Part shown: in pieces, positions 37,871 to 48,616 of the stretch
How the letters are laid out: every line of letters starts with the position of its first letter
Numbering within the stretch: the first letter of the stretch is position 1
DNA from: Paenibacillus doosanensis
Lineage (GTDB): Bacteria; Bacillota; Bacilli; Paenibacillales; NBRC-103111
DNA: 64,000 nt
Assembly: GCF_025060755.1 (NCBI RefSeq)
Contig: NZ_JANYUY010000002.1
Location: 218,636 to 282,635, forward strand
Direction of reading: 5' to 3'
The notes under the pieces: model-generated
Database searches by the model: none
What the model was told of the DNA's origin: nothing
What the model saw: only the letters and a program-made list of their open reading frames with translations
Made by a program: the position numbers and the translations under genes

Positions 37871-39643
37871 TTAGTTCGTTTCTTTATCGTCCAAAGGATA
37901 GAAGATGAGATCGATCGGGAAAGCCGAGCCCGCCGGAGGCGTAAATTCGATATCCAGCGAATCCTCCTTGCCTGTCGTCTTCGTCAAAATCTGCATGCCG
38001 TCGAACGCCGTCAGCACGCCGGATTGCGGTACGAGGTGCATCTCCCCGTTAATTTTGAACGGGCCTTTGAAGATGCCTCCGTAAGCCAGCACCATGACTG
38101 CCATTTTGCGCGGCTTATCCGCATGGATCTTGTAGACGACGCCGTAGTTGCCGTCGTTCGTCACATTTTGCTTGCGCATCGGATCGTAACCCGGCTGGAA
38201 CGTATCGGTCGTGCCGTCCCCGATAATCAGCCTCGACGGCTTCGTGAACGAGCTGGCGTCCACATTCCAATTCACCTGAGATACCGGGAACGACCCGCGG
38301 ACATGTCCGGTGAACGGCAGCAGCGGCAGGCGGTTCAGCGTGTTCTGCGACACCTGGTCGGTGGCGACGAAGGAGAACTGAATCTCGCCGTCCGTTTCCA
38401 CATCGTAGAACAAATTCACGCCTTGACCGGGATAAAACTCCGGCATTTGCGAATAAATGAACGTTTGATTCGCCGGAACGACCATTTCTTCATTGTGCGG
38501 ATCGTTCATCAGAAAATCGACGGACGCTTCGTTGCCGATCAGGTTCGCATACACAGAAGGCCATACTTCGCCTTTATTGGTCGTTTTGATCGTCACCGGC
38601 TTATTGGTCATGTTCTTGGCCAAGATCGCCATAGTAACCTTTTCCTGCGTTCCATTGATGTGATCTGCGTACAATCTGCCTTTTCCGTTGACCGTATCCT
38701 GATACAGAATGCCTTTTTCCGTAAATTCCTCCGGACTGTCGCTGACCAGAAGCTTTCTCGTATTATCGGTCGTTACCTGCTTCGGCAGCTGCGGCAAATT
38801 CCAGAAGTTGCCCCATAGCGTGCTCCAATCCGTCTTGATAAAGCTTCCTTCAGGCTTCATATAGATCGGATATTCTATCGCGTTCAAGTACGTCTCGCTG
38901 CTTACGATAATATTGCGTGTGTACGGCTCGCTCTTGTTGCCGTGGCCGTCCCATACCGTCAGCGTCACCTGATGGGAGCCGGGTGTGAAGAACGCTTCGT
39001 CGTTGCCTGTCCAGTCGTACTGAACGATGCCCTCGGCATCCGGATCATAGCTCAGGTCGACGTATTTCACCGGTTCGCCGATCTTGTAAGTATTTTTGTT
39101 TGTCGAAAATTTGGCCACCGGGTTGGAATTGTTCGAATTCGGAATATAAATGCCGTTCGGTGTCTTCGTATACAAAATGTCTACCCGTCTCAGTTCATCG
39201 TTGTACGTATAACGGGCCCCCATGTAATCCGCCAGCCAAGTCAGCTTAATGAGCAGCTTGCCTTCCGGACTGATGGCCGCCGCGGAATCGAAAGGCTCGA
39301 GAATCCCGTTAATCCATACCGATTTCCGGTCGCTGTCCAGCACGATATCGTACCCTGGCGTCTCCATCGTGATCTGGCGCGTCTTCTCGTTCCACTCCAC
39401 CTTCATGCCCAGAGCGTCTCCCAGAAACTTGGCGGGTACAAACATCTTGTCTTTGATGATCGTAGCCGGGGAGTCTAGCGTCACTTGTTTGCCGTTCAAG
39501 AAAGCCTCGCTTTTGTCGACATAGAGCAGTATGTAAGTCGAAGCCGACGATACGCCCTGCGCTGATGCCAACGGTGCGAAGAGAACGGCGCATAACAAGG
39601 TCATGATCATGATCAAAGACATTTCTCTTTTCATCTGTTTCAT
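37871..39643 (-). CDS. Secreted protein with copper-amine-oxidase-N and PKD-like domains
   Basis: A 590-residue secreted protein. Residues 1-29 are a signal peptide (cleavage near LASAQG). A copper amine oxidase N-like domain follows (about 38-155; FLNGKQVTLDSPATI, MFVPAKFLGDALGMKVEWNE), then a PKD-like domain (about 175-245; FTPGSHQVTLTVWDGHGNKS) and a long C-terminal part of unknown fold. The domain named after amine oxidases is not catalytic and probably serves wall attachment. Such proteins abound in Paenibacillus. AAAGGAG precedes the start. Confidence 0.75.
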   Translation of the reverse strand: MKQMKREMSLIMIMTLLCAVLFAPLASAQGVSSASTYILLYVDKSEAFLNGKQVTLDSPATIIKDKMFVPAKFLGDALGMKVEWNEKTRQITMETPGYDIVLDSDRKSVWINGILEPFDSAAAISPEGKLLIKLTWLADYMGARYTYNDELRRVDILYTKTPNGIYIPNSNNSNPVAKFSTNKNTYKIGEPVKYVDLSYDPDAEGIVQYDWTGNDEAFFTPGSHQVTLTVWDGHGNKSEPYTRNIIVSSETYLNAIEYPIYMKPEGSFIKTDWSTLWGNFWNLPQLPKQVTTDNTRKLLVSDSPEEFTEKGILYQDTVNGKGRLYADHINGTQEKVTMAILAKNMTNKPVTIKTTNKGEVWPSVYANLIGNEASVDFLMNDPHNEEMVVPANQTFIYSQMPEFYPGQGVNLFYDVETDGEIQFSFVATDQVSQNTLNRLPLLPFTGHVRGSFPVSQVNWNVDASSFTKPSRLIIGDGTTDTFQPGYDPMRKQNVTNDGNYGVVYKIHADKPRKMAVMVLAYGGIFKGPFKINGEMHLVPQSGVLTAFDGMQILTKTTGKEDSLDIEFTPPAGSAFPIDLIFYPLDDKETN

Positions 39644-39841
39644 CTCTCTACTCCTTTAAAATGGTAAAAAAAGATAAGCAAAAAAACCTTTCCTAAAGAA
39701 GACACGTCATTATAGACGCTCCGCTCAAGAAAAGGTTGCGCTTTTCCTTGCACCCAAATCCAGCCATCATCTTCCACTTCATACAATAGACATAAATGCC
39801 GAAATATGACGCATTTACACACCTGCTATTTCCACAAATGG

Positions 39842-39865
39842 AAAAAAGCTTCCTTTCGGAAGCCT
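39842..39865 (-). terminator. Intrinsic terminator after the HPr-like gene
   Basis: GGCTTCC-GAAA-GGAAGC followed by TTTTTT on the minus strand, closing the whiA cluster. Confidence 0.85.
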
Positions 39866-39875
39866 GTGGCGGTTG

Positions 39876-40145
39876 TTATTGGTTCTCCAGTTCCTCTTTG
39901 CTGACCAAAGCGACTAAAGCGTTTACAGCCTGCTCGGCGTCCGAACCTTCTGCACTAATGTATACTTCCGTACCTGTGCTGATGGCCAAGCTCATAATTC
40001 CCATAATACTCTTGGCATTAACTTTCTTCTCGTCTTTCTCCACGAAAATTTCGGAAGAGAACTTGTTAGCTTCCTGCACAAAAAGTGCCGCTGGTCTGGC
40101 ATGAAGGCCTGTTTTCAACTTCACGACTACTGGGCGTTTCGACAT
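39876..40145 (-). CDS. HPr-family phosphocarrier (crh position, with His15)
   Basis: An 89-residue HPr fold protein. Ser46 (NAKSIMGIM), phosphorylated by HprK for catabolite repression, is present. The active-site His15 used by the sugar phosphotransferase system is also present (KTGLHARPA), whereas Bacillus subtilis Crh at this gene position has Gln15. The gene follows whiA, the crh place, so I leave the symbol open: it could be ptsH-like. HprK is encoded at 58163-59104. Confidence 0.9.
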   Translation of the reverse strand: MSKRPVVVKLKTGLHARPAALFVQEANKFSSEIFVEKDEKKVNAKSIMGIMSLAISTGTEVYISAEGSDAEQAVNALVALVSKEELENQ

Positions 40146-40299
40146 TCCAACCCATACCCCCTACTATCTTAATATTACGAATGACCATTTTGCATAAATG
40201 ACCATGAAAAAGCGATTTTTCATCCATTATACCATTTTTCCGCCGGATGCACTAGAAGCGGGCGGCAATTTACACAAAAAATCTATATTTTCGTCCGAA

Positions 40300-41232
40300 T
40301 TATGAATTGCGGATCTTTTCCGCCAGCTCGTCGATCTTTCGAAGCCGGTGATTGACACCGGATTTGCTGACGCTGCCCTTAAGCAGGTCTCCGACCTCTT
40401 TCAAATTCATGTCCGGATGCATCAGCCTGATTTCAGCAACCTCGCGCAGCTTTTCGGGCAAGTTTTCCAAGCCGAGCTCCTTTTGCAGCAATCGAATATT
40501 ATCGATTTGCCGGACGGCTGCGCCGATCGTTTTGTTCAAGTTCGCCGTTTCACAATTAACAAGACGGTTGACCGAGTTGCGCATATCTTTCATGATCCGC
40601 ACGTCCTCGAAACGCAGCAGCGCCTGATGGGCGCCGATCAGGTTCAAGAACTCGATAATTTTCTCGCCTTCCTTGATGTAGAAAACGAACCCCTTCTTTC
40701 GCTCGATACAGCGCGCGTTCAGGTCGAACCGGTTGGCCAGCTCGCACAGAGCTTGGCAATGCTCCTCGTACATCGAAGAAATTTCGAGATGATAGGAAGA
40801 GCCCTCGGGATTGTTCACCGATCCGCCCGCCAAGAACGCCCCGCGCAAATAGGCGCGTTTACAGCAATCTTCTCGAATAATCTCGTCTTCAATGCCCGGA
40901 GTGAACATAAAGCCCTCGGAGACAATATGCAGCCGGGACAAAATTTCCTGCACTTGGTTCGGTACCCGTACAATGTAGACGTTATTTTTCTTCAGTCGCA
41001 TTTTCTTGCGGACGAGCAGCTCGGTATGAACGCGAAACTGCTTTTTCAATAATGAATACATCCGGCGGGCAATCGCCGCGTTCTCGGTCGACACATCCAG
41101 TACGATCCGCTGGCTAGTCAGCTGCACGGAACCGTTCATGCGAATGAGCGCCGACAGCTCCGCCGTTTCGCAGCATGCTGCCTCGGATTGGATCATCGTT
41201 AATTCTTTTTTCGTTTGTGCGGCGAAGGACAT
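40300..41232 (-). CDS. whiA: WhiA-type DNA-binding protein
   Basis: A protein of about 310 residues with a LAGLIDADG-like N-terminal fold ([20 protein letters not shown]) lacking nuclease function and a C-terminal helix-turn-helix ([20 protein letters not shown]). In Bacillus it affects cell division and chromosome segregation. The ATG at 41232 has GAGGTG 7 nt upstream. It follows yvcK closely and precedes the HPr-like gene, the conserved order. Confidence 0.95.
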   Translation of the reverse strand: MSFAAQTKKELTMIQSEAACCETAELSALIRMNGSVQLTSQRIVLDVSTENAAIARRMYSLLKKQFRVHTELLVRKKMRLKKNNVYIVRVPNQVQEILSRLHIVSEGFMFTPGIEDEIIREDCCKRAYLRGAFLAGGSVNNPEGSSYHLEISSMYEEHCQALCELANRFDLNARCIERKKGFVFYIKEGEKIIEFLNLIGAHQALLRFEDVRIMKDMRNSVNRLVNCETANLNKTIGAAVRQIDNIRLLQKELGLENLPEKLREVAEIRLMHPDMNLKEVGDLLKGSVSKSGVNHRLRKIDELAEKIRNS

Positions 41233-41238
41233 GGGCAA

Positions 41239-42225
41239 TCACCTCTTCTTAATCATCCAGCTCTCCACCTGCTGATAGATGTGATGACTTAACTTTTCCG
41301 CGTCATGACGCAAATAAGTGCGGAATAAAACCAGTTGGTCGCCTATTACCTTGTAGCCTCGCTTGGTCACCTCGTCCAGATCAAGCGGGACGACCTTGGC
41401 GCCCTTCTCTGCATACCTGCTCTGCACCTGAGGAGGAATTTCTCCATTATTGACAATCACGTAATCGAACAAATGATGCCCGACATGATGGTATACGGCT
41501 TGCAAATGATCGCTGACCGTATAATTATCCGTTTCCCCCGGCTGCGTCATCACGTTGCAAATAAACATTTTGAGCGCTTTCGATTCAAGAATCGTCCGCG
41601 CGATTTCCGGTACGAGCAAGTTCGGCATAATGCTTGTGTACAGGCTTCCCGGGCCAACCAATATAGCATCGGCCTGCTTCAGCGCATCGACGGCCTCCTC
41701 CAAGGGAGCCACATCGGCGGGTTCGATGAACACGCGCTTGATCACTTTGCCTGCCTTCGGAATCTTCGATTCCCCTTCGACGATCGTGCCGTCCGACATT
41801 TCCGCCTTCAATACGATCGCATGGTTCGCTGCCGGCAGCACTCTGCCCCGAACGGCAAATACGCGGCTCAGCTCGCGAACCCCGGTCACAAAATCGCCGG
41901 TAATATCGCTCATCGCTGCCAAAATTAGATTGCCCAAACTGTGACCGGCTAATCCCTGGCCTTTCTCGAACCGGTACTCCAGCATTTTGCCGAGCAGCGG
42001 CTCTACATCGGCCAACGCGGTGAGGACGTTGCGAATGTCCCCCGGCGGGGGCATCTCCAGCTCGGAACGCAAAATGCCCGAACTGCCGCCGTCGTCCGCC
42101 ACCGTTACTATGGCGGTAATATCCATCGGTTTTTCTTTTAATCCGCGGAGCATGACCGATAATCCGGTGCCTCCGCCGATCACGACAATACGAGGGCGGG
42201 CGCTCTCTTTGCGGTTTTTGGTCAT
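41239..42225 (-). CDS. yvcK: YvcK-type gluconeogenesis factor
   Basis: A 328-residue protein of the CofD-like fold with [19 protein letters not shown] at the N-terminus and [11 protein letters not shown]. In Bacillus YvcK binds UDP-sugars and is needed for growth on gluconeogenic carbon and for wall synthesis. It overlaps rapZ by 4 nt and is followed by whiA after 6 nt, so the three are co-transcribed. Confidence 0.95.
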   Translation of the reverse strand: MTKNRKESARPRIVVIGGGTGLSVMLRGLKEKPMDITAIVTVADDGGSSGILRSELEMPPPGDIRNVLTALADVEPLLGKMLEYRFEKGQGLAGHSLGNLILAAMSDITGDFVTGVRELSRVFAVRGRVLPAANHAIVLKAEMSDGTIVEGESKIPKAGKVIKRVFIEPADVAPLEEAVDALKQADAILVGPGSLYTSIMPNLLVPEIARTILESKALKMFICNVMTQPGETDNYTVSDHLQAVYHHVGHHLFDYVIVNNGEIPPQVQSRYAEKGAKVVPLDLDEVTKRGYKVIGDQLVLFRTYLRHDAEKLSHHIYQQVESWMIKKR

Positions 42226-43121
42226 TTCTTCACCTCAACCCGGTCGCGTTCCGAGTCGCGGTGGCTTACACGAACCGTCTCCGTCTCACTATTGCCCATC
42301 ACTTTACCCAAATATTCAGCTATTGCTACGGAACGATGCTTGCCGCCAGTACATCCAATGCCTACGACAACTTGACTCTTGCCTTCCTTCTTGTACTGAG
42401 GAACCAGGAAATTCAGCAAATCGAGCAGCTTGGCGAGAAATTCCTGCGTTTCGCTCCACTTCATCACATAATCGTACACTTCCGGATCTTGCCCCGTATT
42501 CGGACGCAGCGTCTCCACATAATGCGGGTTCGGCAGGAACCGCACGTCGAAGATAAGATCCGCATCGATCGGCACTCCGTACTTGAAACCGAACGAGATC
42601 ACATTGATAGAGATACCGTCCGACTCCAGATTCGTAAATCTGGACACGATGCGCTCTTTGAGCGCGGTCGGCTTCAGGCTGCTCGTATCGATCACCTGCG
42701 TAGCCATCCCCTTGAGCTCCTCCAGCAGCTTGCGCTCCTGAATGATTCCTTCCAGAGGCGCTCCCGTAGGAGCCAGCGGATGCTTGCGGCGGCTTTCCTT
42801 ATAGCGTTGAACCAGCACCGCATCGGTCGCGTCCAGAAATAAAATTTCATAGGTCAGCGTATGATTCTCTTGAATGTATCGAAGAGATTCGGATAACGAT
42901 GTAAAAAATTCCCTTCCGCGCAAGTCGATCACCAAAGCCACTTTGCCGATGCGGCCTTTGGACTGCTCAATCAGCTCCGCGAATTTCGGGATGAGTACGG
43001 GAGGAAGGTTATCCACGCAGAAAAATCCCAAGTCCTCCAAGCTTTGCACGGCAATCGTCTTGCCTGCGCCCGACATGCCTGTGATAATAACCAGCTTGCC
43101 TAAGGTATGCATATCTTCCAT
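42222..43121 (-). CDS. rapZ: RapZ/YvcJ nucleotide-binding protein
   Basis: A 299-residue P-loop protein with Walker A GMSGAGKT (15-22) and the C-terminal RapZ domain ([28 protein letters not shown]). In Bacillus the homologue binds and hydrolyses ATP/GTP and influences competence; in Escherichia coli RapZ governs a small-RNA pathway. ATG at 43121 follows CGGAGGTGG by 6 nt; the frame extends to 43154. It overlaps yvcK by 4 nt. Confidence 0.95.
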   Translation of the reverse strand: MEDMHTLGKLVIITGMSGAGKTIAVQSLEDLGFFCVDNLPPVLIPKFAELIEQSKGRIGKVALVIDLRGREFFTSLSESLRYIQENHTLTYEILFLDATDAVLVQRYKESRRKHPLAPTGAPLEGIIQERKLLEELKGMATQVIDTSSLKPTALKERIVSRFTNLESDGISINVISFGFKYGVPIDADLIFDVRFLPNPHYVETLRPNTGQDPEVYDYVMKWSETQEFLAKLLDLLNFLVPQYKKEGKSQVVVGIGCTGGKHRSVAIAEYLGKVMGNSETETVRVSHRDSERDRVEVKK

Positions 43122-43161
43122 GGGAATCCACCTCCGGGTCGCTCTCGGATTCATCAGCCAA

Positions 43162-44112
43162 TTAAGAACGCAGATTGAGGCCTGCGGCGCCTACGATGCC
43201 GGCGTCGTTGCCGAGGCTTGCAGGCACGATATCTACGCCTTCTTTAGCCGCATCCTGAGCAAAATCATTGTAATATTTGCGCAACGCATCGAACAGAATA
43301 TCTCCGGCCTTCGATACGCCGCCGCCTATAATAAAACGTTGAGGGTTCAGCACGACCGATACGGATGCCATCGACTTGCCCAAATAAAACGCAGCGCGGT
43401 TGATGATGCGAATGGCCACCTCGTCCCCCGACTTGGCCGCATCGAATACGTCCTTGGCCATAATGTTCTCTACCAAAGCTAGCGATGTCGATTCTCCGCG
43501 TTCGACCGCTTCCTTGGCCATGCGAATAATGCCGGTAGCCGAGGACACCGTCTCCAGACATCCTTTCATTCCGCAGCCGCAGTTGATAGCTTCCAAATCC
43601 GGCACGACCGCCATATGACCGAGCTCTCCAGCCATTCCTTTAAAACCTTGGAATATTTTACCATTAATAATAATGCCGCCGCCTACTCCCGTTCCGAGCG
43701 TATAGCATACTAGATTCGGAATACCCGCGCCCGCACCGCTCCATGCTTCTCCAAGCGCAGCCACATTGGCGTCATTGTCGATTTTAACCGTCTTGCCGAG
43801 CTTCTCTTCGAGAATTTTTTTGATAGGTACGTTGCGCCAACCCAGATTAGGCGACAGCTTGATAAAGCCCTCGGGAATGTCCATAAATCCGGCGATGCCG
43901 GCACCAATACCGTCCACCTGCTCCCACTCATAAGGGGACTCCGCCACCAGCTTGCGAACATACTGAGCGATATTCTCCAACACTACATCGGCGCCGTGCT
44001 CCGTTCCCGTCGGTCCTTCGAAGGTCTGCAGCAGCTTGCCATTCTCATCGCACAGCCCTACCTTAATTGCCGTGCCTCCCAGATCGACTCCAACGTACAC
44101 TTTCTCTCCCAT
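43162..44112 (-). CDS. glcK: ROK-family glucokinase
   Basis: A 316-residue sugar kinase with the ATP-binding start [20 protein letters not shown], substrate loop with catalytic Asp ([13 protein letters not shown]) and the ROK zinc site ([23 protein letters not shown]). It phosphorylates glucose to glucose 6-phosphate, upstream of glycolysis. Followed by rapZ after 40 bp. Length is normal. Confidence 0.93.
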   Translation of the reverse strand: MGEKVYVGVDLGGTAIKVGLCDENGKLLQTFEGPTGTEHGADVVLENIAQYVRKLVAESPYEWEQVDGIGAGIAGFMDIPEGFIKLSPNLGWRNVPIKKILEEKLGKTVKIDNDANVAALGEAWSGAGAGIPNLVCYTLGTGVGGGIIINGKIFQGFKGMAGELGHMAVVPDLEAINCGCGMKGCLETVSSATGIIRMAKEAVERGESTSLALVENIMAKDVFDAAKSGDEVAIRIINRAAFYLGKSMASVSVVLNPQRFIIGGGVSKAGDILFDALRKYYNDFAQDAAKEGVDIVPASLGNDAGIVGAAGLNLRS

Positions 44113-44227
44113 TTCTCAGGTCACCTCATAAACTATAATCACGTAAAGCTCATGTTCCAACTATAAGCCAACCCTAACCTGAGGTCAAGATAACGTCCAA
44201 TATATTCATGCAGGCCCGCTAAGACCG

Positions 44228-44257
44228 AAAAAACGTGGAACCTTGCGTCCCACGTTC
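44228..44257 (-). terminator. Intrinsic terminator after trxB
   Basis: AACGTGG and CCACGTT arms with TTTTT on the minus strand. Confidence 0.75.
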
Positions 44258-44268
44258 TCGCTTATCTT

Positions 44269-45216
44269 CTACAGTGTCTGGCTCCATTCGTGAACCGCAT
44301 GTCCTTCAAGAAACTTCTCGCATTCGAGCGCAGCCATACATCCGCTGCCCGCCGCCGTAATGGCTTGACGGTATTTGCTGTCCTGCACGTCTCCACAGGC
44401 GAATACGCCTTCGACGTTCGTCTGTGTCGTACCCGGCTTCACTACGATATATCCGTGCTCGTCGGTCGTAATTTGACCGCCCAGGAAACCCGTGTTCGGC
44501 GTATGGCCGATGGCGACGAAGATGCCGTCCGTCTCCAGAATTTCTTCGGCTCCCGTCTCGTTGTTTTTCACTTTAAGCCCGGTTACGCCTTTATCCCCGC
44601 TCACTACGCCAAGAGGCGTCTTGTTCAGGCTCCAGGCGATTTTGGAGTTTTCGCGGGCGCGGTCCTGCATAATTTTGGAGGCGCGCAATTCGCTGCGGCG
44701 ATGCACCAGACGCACTTCCGTAGCAAAGCGGGTAAGGAAGTTCGCTTCCTCCATGGCGGAGTCGCCGCCGCCCACTACGATGATTTTTTTGCCGCGGAAG
44801 AAGAAGCCGTCGCAAGTCGCGCATGTGCTCACGCCGCGTCCCATGCTTTCCTTCTCGTTCTCGATGCCGAGCAGCTTGGCGGATGCGCCTGTGGAGATAA
44901 TTAAGCTCTCCGCTTGGATGTCGTCCATCCCCTCAACCGACAGCGTGAACGGACGTTTGGATAAATCCACCTTATTGACCCAGCCGGTTTTGAATTCGGC
45001 GCCGAAACGCTCCGCTTGCTTGCGCATATTGTCCATCAGCTCAGGACCCATAATTCCTTGAGGAAAGCCCGGGAAGTTCTCCACTTCCGTCGTCGTCGTC
45101 AATTGGCCGCCCGGCTCCGGTCCTTCGATAACGAGCGGGTTCAAGTTGGCGCGTGCCAAATAAATAGCTGCAGTCAGTCCCGAAGGACCCGTACCGATTA
45201 CTACTGCTTTGTACAT
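44269..45216 (-). CDS. trxB: Thioredoxin-disulfide reductase
   Basis: A 315-residue flavoenzyme. FAD-binding GTGPSGLTAAIY near the N-terminus, the redox pair CATC (132-135), the NADPH-binding GGGDSAMEEANFL and C-terminal GVFACGDVQDS. It reduces thioredoxin with NADPH. The ATG at 45216 follows GGAGGA by 9 nt; the frame extends to 45261. It lies upstream of glcK as in related genomes. Confidence 0.97.
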   Translation of the reverse strand: MYKAVVIGTGPSGLTAAIYLARANLNPLVIEGPEPGGQLTTTTEVENFPGFPQGIMGPELMDNMRKQAERFGAEFKTGWVNKVDLSKRPFTLSVEGMDDIQAESLIISTGASAKLLGIENEKESMGRGVSTCATCDGFFFRGKKIIVVGGGDSAMEEANFLTRFATEVRLVHRRSELRASKIMQDRARENSKIAWSLNKTPLGVVSGDKGVTGLKVKNNETGAEEILETDGIFVAIGHTPNTGFLGGQITTDEHGYIVVKPGTTQTNVEGVFACGDVQDSKYRQAITAAGSGCMAALECEKFLEGHAVHEWSQTL

Positions 45217-45293
45217 AATTTCCATTCCTCCTAAAAAAGTTTTCGTGAAGAAAACGTTCATCGCAAAGTCTGTTTCCCCAAGAAAACCGCGAC

Positions 45294-47045
45294 CTACTTT
45301 ATTTTATGATCAAAGCTTGAGAATGTCGGGAAGATGGCCTCCATCTTCTCTCTGATGCCGCAAGCTTCATCGATAAGTTTCACGTTTTTGCTGATTGTCG
45401 CTACCGACACATTGTAACGATGCGCCAGCTCATGCAGCGAGATCGCGCGGCGGTGCATTTTGGCGGTCAAATATTCCAGCGCGGCGGCCCAGCCCTCAGC
45501 CTTGGCAATTTTGGGCACATTCGGATACGCCCTCGATAAATATTCTACCCATAGCGTCTGCAGATCGTACTGCTGCACCATATCGTACCTGCGCTTCATC
45601 TCATGCATCGCCATATCCATAATATCCTGCCATTTGCGTTCCCAGACCGGTAAGTTCGGCGAAAACGGCGATGCCGGAATCATCTGCTCCAAGCCGTCCA
45701 GCACCGCGGATACCGGTTCGTGCATCCCGATATGACGCAGCACGAAGATGGCGACTTTTTTCAAATAATCGTCCTCGCCCGGTTCTTTTATAAATTCGAG
45801 CAGCGCTTCCTTCACTTCGCTGTCGGCGATGAGGCCGAATGCCTGTATGACCTGCAGCTTGGTTTCGGTATCTCCGTGGCGCAGAGCCCAGAAGAAGGAA
45901 GAGCGGACCAGCGGATCTCTCTTCAAATGGTCGGGCAGCCCTTCCGTTGACTTCTCCAATCCGCGGAACTGCTCCTCGAAGGGAAGATGATAATGATAGC
46001 TGACTTGCGGCTTCACCTGCTCGCTGCGGGATTGATGCAGCTGATTCAAATAAAACTTCGGAATTTCCGAGCCGGGGTCGAACTTCTCCGCTTGGCGCCA
46101 CTGCCGTTCGGCTTCGTCATATCGCTTCGTATTGTATGCCGCAACAGCCGTATAATGAAACAGGCATGGATCAAGTCCGGCCTCGCCCGTCTTAAGCAGC
46201 CGTTTGAACAAACGGTACGCCGTCTCGTGTTCACTTAAGATGCCCATTGTGGTAGCCAGCTTAAACACATGATCCTGATGGAAAGGATAGGTTTTCCGCA
46301 AGATGCCAAGCAGTTCGGCCAAATTATCCTTATCCCCGAAATGCTGGTAAAAAATCGCCAGATTGCACAGCGCGTGCAAATTGCCGTGATCCAGCTCCAA
46401 TACTTCGCGAATCATCTCGACGGACTTATCGAAATATCCCATATAGTAATACGCCAGCGCCAAATTGTTGCGCGCAGCCATAAAATCCGGATGCTTCTTG
46501 ATGATCTTCTCTAAGATACGCACCGCTTCGGCGAATTTGCCTTCCTCCAGCATACTGCGCGCCCGGTCGTGCTCGAAGATCCCTTCCTGGCTCTTGATGG
46601 ACGTCAGCTTGGTCGGGCGGTCCAGCTCGTAGCTGAGCAGCTCGATCATCTCCTCGGACTCCTCCAGAAACTGTCCGGTCGGGTCGTTCTCCAAGTAATG
46701 AATGATCGCCTTCTCCGCCGACTCGTAATTTTCCATATTGGCGAAATTATTCGCCATATAGAAGTAGCATTCGGTCATTGTAGGGTCGATTCGATCCAGC
46801 ACATGCTGCAGAATGCGGTTGGATTCCTCGTAATTCCCCATCTCCGAGAGCAGTCCCGCTAAATTACAATGGTTCACCGGGTTCTCCGGCTCGTAATCGG
46901 CAGCGCGACGAAAATACTTTAATGCCTTATCGTAATGATATCGGTCCAAAGATTGAACGGCTCGTTCGAAAAAGAACGTGGCATCCATTTTCATCGGGAT
47001 CACTTTATTATGTTTTGTTGGGTTAGCACGCTTTTTCTTTTCCAT
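45294..47045 (-). CDS. Large tetratricopeptide-repeat protein
   Basis: A 583-residue cytoplasmic protein with many tandem TPR units, for example ALKYFRRAADYEPENPVNHC, ILEKIIKKHPDFMAARNNLA and ETAYRLFKRLLKTGEAGLDP, so a scaffold or regulator. Near the C-terminus a helix-turn-helix-like segment (SLHELAHRYNVSVATISKNV) suggests nucleic acid binding. A homologue sits next to trxB in other Paenibacillaceae; function unknown. ATG at 47045 has GGAGGTG 10 nt upstream. Confidence 0.8.
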   Translation of the reverse strand: MEKKKRANPTKHNKVIPMKMDATFFFERAVQSLDRYHYDKALKYFRRAADYEPENPVNHCNLAGLLSEMGNYEESNRILQHVLDRIDPTMTECYFYMANNFANMENYESAEKAIIHYLENDPTGQFLEESEEMIELLSYELDRPTKLTSIKSQEGIFEHDRARSMLEEGKFAEAVRILEKIIKKHPDFMAARNNLALAYYYMGYFDKSVEMIREVLELDHGNLHALCNLAIFYQHFGDKDNLAELLGILRKTYPFHQDHVFKLATTMGILSEHETAYRLFKRLLKTGEAGLDPCLFHYTAVAAYNTKRYDEAERQWRQAEKFDPGSEIPKFYLNQLHQSRSEQVKPQVSYHYHLPFEEQFRGLEKSTEGLPDHLKRDPLVRSSFFWALRHGDTETKLQVIQAFGLIADSEVKEALLEFIKEPGEDDYLKKVAIFVLRHIGMHEPVSAVLDGLEQMIPASPFSPNLPVWERKWQDIMDMAMHEMKRRYDMVQQYDLQTLWVEYLSRAYPNVPKIAKAEGWAAALEYLTAKMHRRAISLHELAHRYNVSVATISKNVKLIDEACGIREKMEAIFPTFSSFDHKIK

Positions 47046-47206
47046 TATAATAAGGCACCTCCGGTTCCGTCTGGAATTCACAATAGGAAACCAGCGTTAT
47101 TCTTACGAAAAGTATAGCATAATCTGCTAAAAATACATAAGTATGTCTGAAAAAACCTTTTGCGCCGCCGTCTTTCGGACAGGCGCTCAAGGCTTATGAG
47201 CATGGA

Positions 47207-47233
47207 AGAAGCGGCGCATCAGCGCCGCGGTGT
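47207..47233 (-). terminator. Probable terminator after the PRPP synthetase gene
   Basis: GCGGCGC-TGAT-GCGCCGC with a weak pyrimidine tract (TTCTTCC) on the minus strand, 22 bp after the stop. Confidence 0.6.
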
Positions 47234-47255
47234 AGTGCGGGTCCAATCTATCGGA

Positions 47256-48206
47256 TTAAACGCCGCCGTATTTGAACAAGGAGCTGATAGAACCGCCGTC
47301 TTTAATAATGCGGATCGCATTCGACAAGAGGCCGGCTACCGACAATACCTGAAAGCGCGAGGAATGATCGTCCGGAATCGCGATGGAGTCCGTTATGACG
47401 ACTTCTTTAATGTTCGGATGATCCAGCCGCTGCAACGCAGGTCCCGAGAACACGGGATGCGTAGCACAGATGTAAACATCATTCGCTCCGCGTTCTTTCA
47501 GCCCTTCCACAACGTTGACGATCGTCGTTCCCGTATCGATCAAATCTTCGAAAATAACCGGCGTTTTGCCTTTAACGTCGCCGATTACGTGAGTGACGAC
47601 CGCTTCGTTATGCGCATAGCGCTTTTTGAACATCATCGCGATCGGAGCTTCCAGCACGTTGGCCAGGTTCTCCGCTCTGGTCACGCCGCCTGCGTCCGGA
47701 GAGACGACGATCAAATCGTCGATAGCTTTTTTCTTGATATGCGCGCTGAGCAGGTCAAGCGCCGTCAGATGATCGACCGGGATGTTGAAGAAGCCTTGAA
47801 TCGCCGGCGCGTGCAGGTCGATCGTAATCACACGATCAGCTCCGGCCGCATTCAGCAAATCAGCGACCAATTTGGCCGAGATCGGCTCGCGGGGAGCAGC
47901 TTTACGTTCTTGACGGGAATATCCATAGTAAGGCACGACAAGGTTGATTGTTCTGGCCGATGCGCGTTTGGCCGCATCCATCATGACCAAGAGTTCCATG
48001 AAGTTCTCGTTGATCGGATGGGAGAACGTTTGCACCAAAAACACATCACAGTTCCGAATGGTCTCTTCGTAGCAGCAGTAAATCTCTCCGCATTTGAATC
48101 TGGAAAGCTTGACTTGGCCAAGGCTGACACCCAACTCCTCACAGATTCGTTCGGCAAGCTTGGGGTTGGATGATCCGGAAAAAATCTTCAGTTTGTCGCT
48201 AAACAT
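47256..48206 (-). CDS. prs: Ribose-phosphate pyrophosphokinase (PRPP synthetase)
   Basis: A 316-residue enzyme making PRPP from ribose 5-phosphate and ATP, with LVVPYYGYSRQERK, VITIDLHAPAIQGFF, SPDAGGVTRAENLA and the PRPP-binding loop FEDLIDTGTTI. It differs from the ordinary Bacillus housekeeping Prs (for example GEIYCCYEETIRNCD early on), so it may be a second, divergent copy. It stands 410 bp after the histidine operon on the same strand. PRPP is the substrate of HisG, so a histidine link is plausible. Active-site residues look complete. Confidence 0.9.
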   Translation of the reverse strand: MFSDKLKIFSGSSNPKLAERICEELGVSLGQVKLSRFKCGEIYCCYEETIRNCDVFLVQTFSHPINENFMELLVMMDAAKRASARTINLVVPYYGYSRQERKAAPREPISAKLVADLLNAAGADRVITIDLHAPAIQGFFNIPVDHLTALDLLSAHIKKKAIDDLIVVSPDAGGVTRAENLANVLEAPIAMMFKKRYAHNEAVVTHVIGDVKGKTPVIFEDLIDTGTTIVNVVEGLKERGANDVYICATHPVFSGPALQRLDHPNIKEVVITDSIAIPDDHSSRFQVLSVAGLLSNAIRIIKDGGSISSLFKYGGV

Positions 48207-48465
48207 GGTTAAAGGTTACCTCCGCTATGGATTGTTTACGTAAGTTTCAGTGGGCTGTAGCTTCCGATGCATCTATATAACATCAAGAGTCATTATACAA
48301 TAAAAAATGTCCACAACCCCATTATACATGAAAATAAAGATTTAAGAAAAAGGCATTTCCGTGAAAGATGGGCAGAAGCTGCATAATAGCGCCCTTTTTG
48401 CCAGCATTAGGTGCAATATCCGCGGACCCAGCGTTTCTGCAATCGGCAATTCATAAAGACACAGA

Positions 48466-48533
48466 GCAAGGGCATAAGCGTTGAACCATCCTCTTAAGAA
48501 GAATCTGCTTCGCGCCGTATGCCCTTTGCTCGA
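48466..48533. repeat. Inverted repeat in the hisIE-prs interval
   Basis: AGCAAGGGCAT and ATGCCCTTTGCT form a stem closing about 37 nt. A separate CCCGCTGCGACGTCAGCGGG hairpin follows at 48541-48560. Neither has a good U-run. They may act as a terminator of the his operon; the rest of 48207-48616 shows no gene. Confidence 0.45.
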
Positions 48534-48616
48534 TGTTGCTCCCGCTGCGACGTCAGCGGGCGTTCCGGTTTTTTGCCCGAATACTTATACGCGGCCGACC
48601 ATGCAATCGTTTCAAG

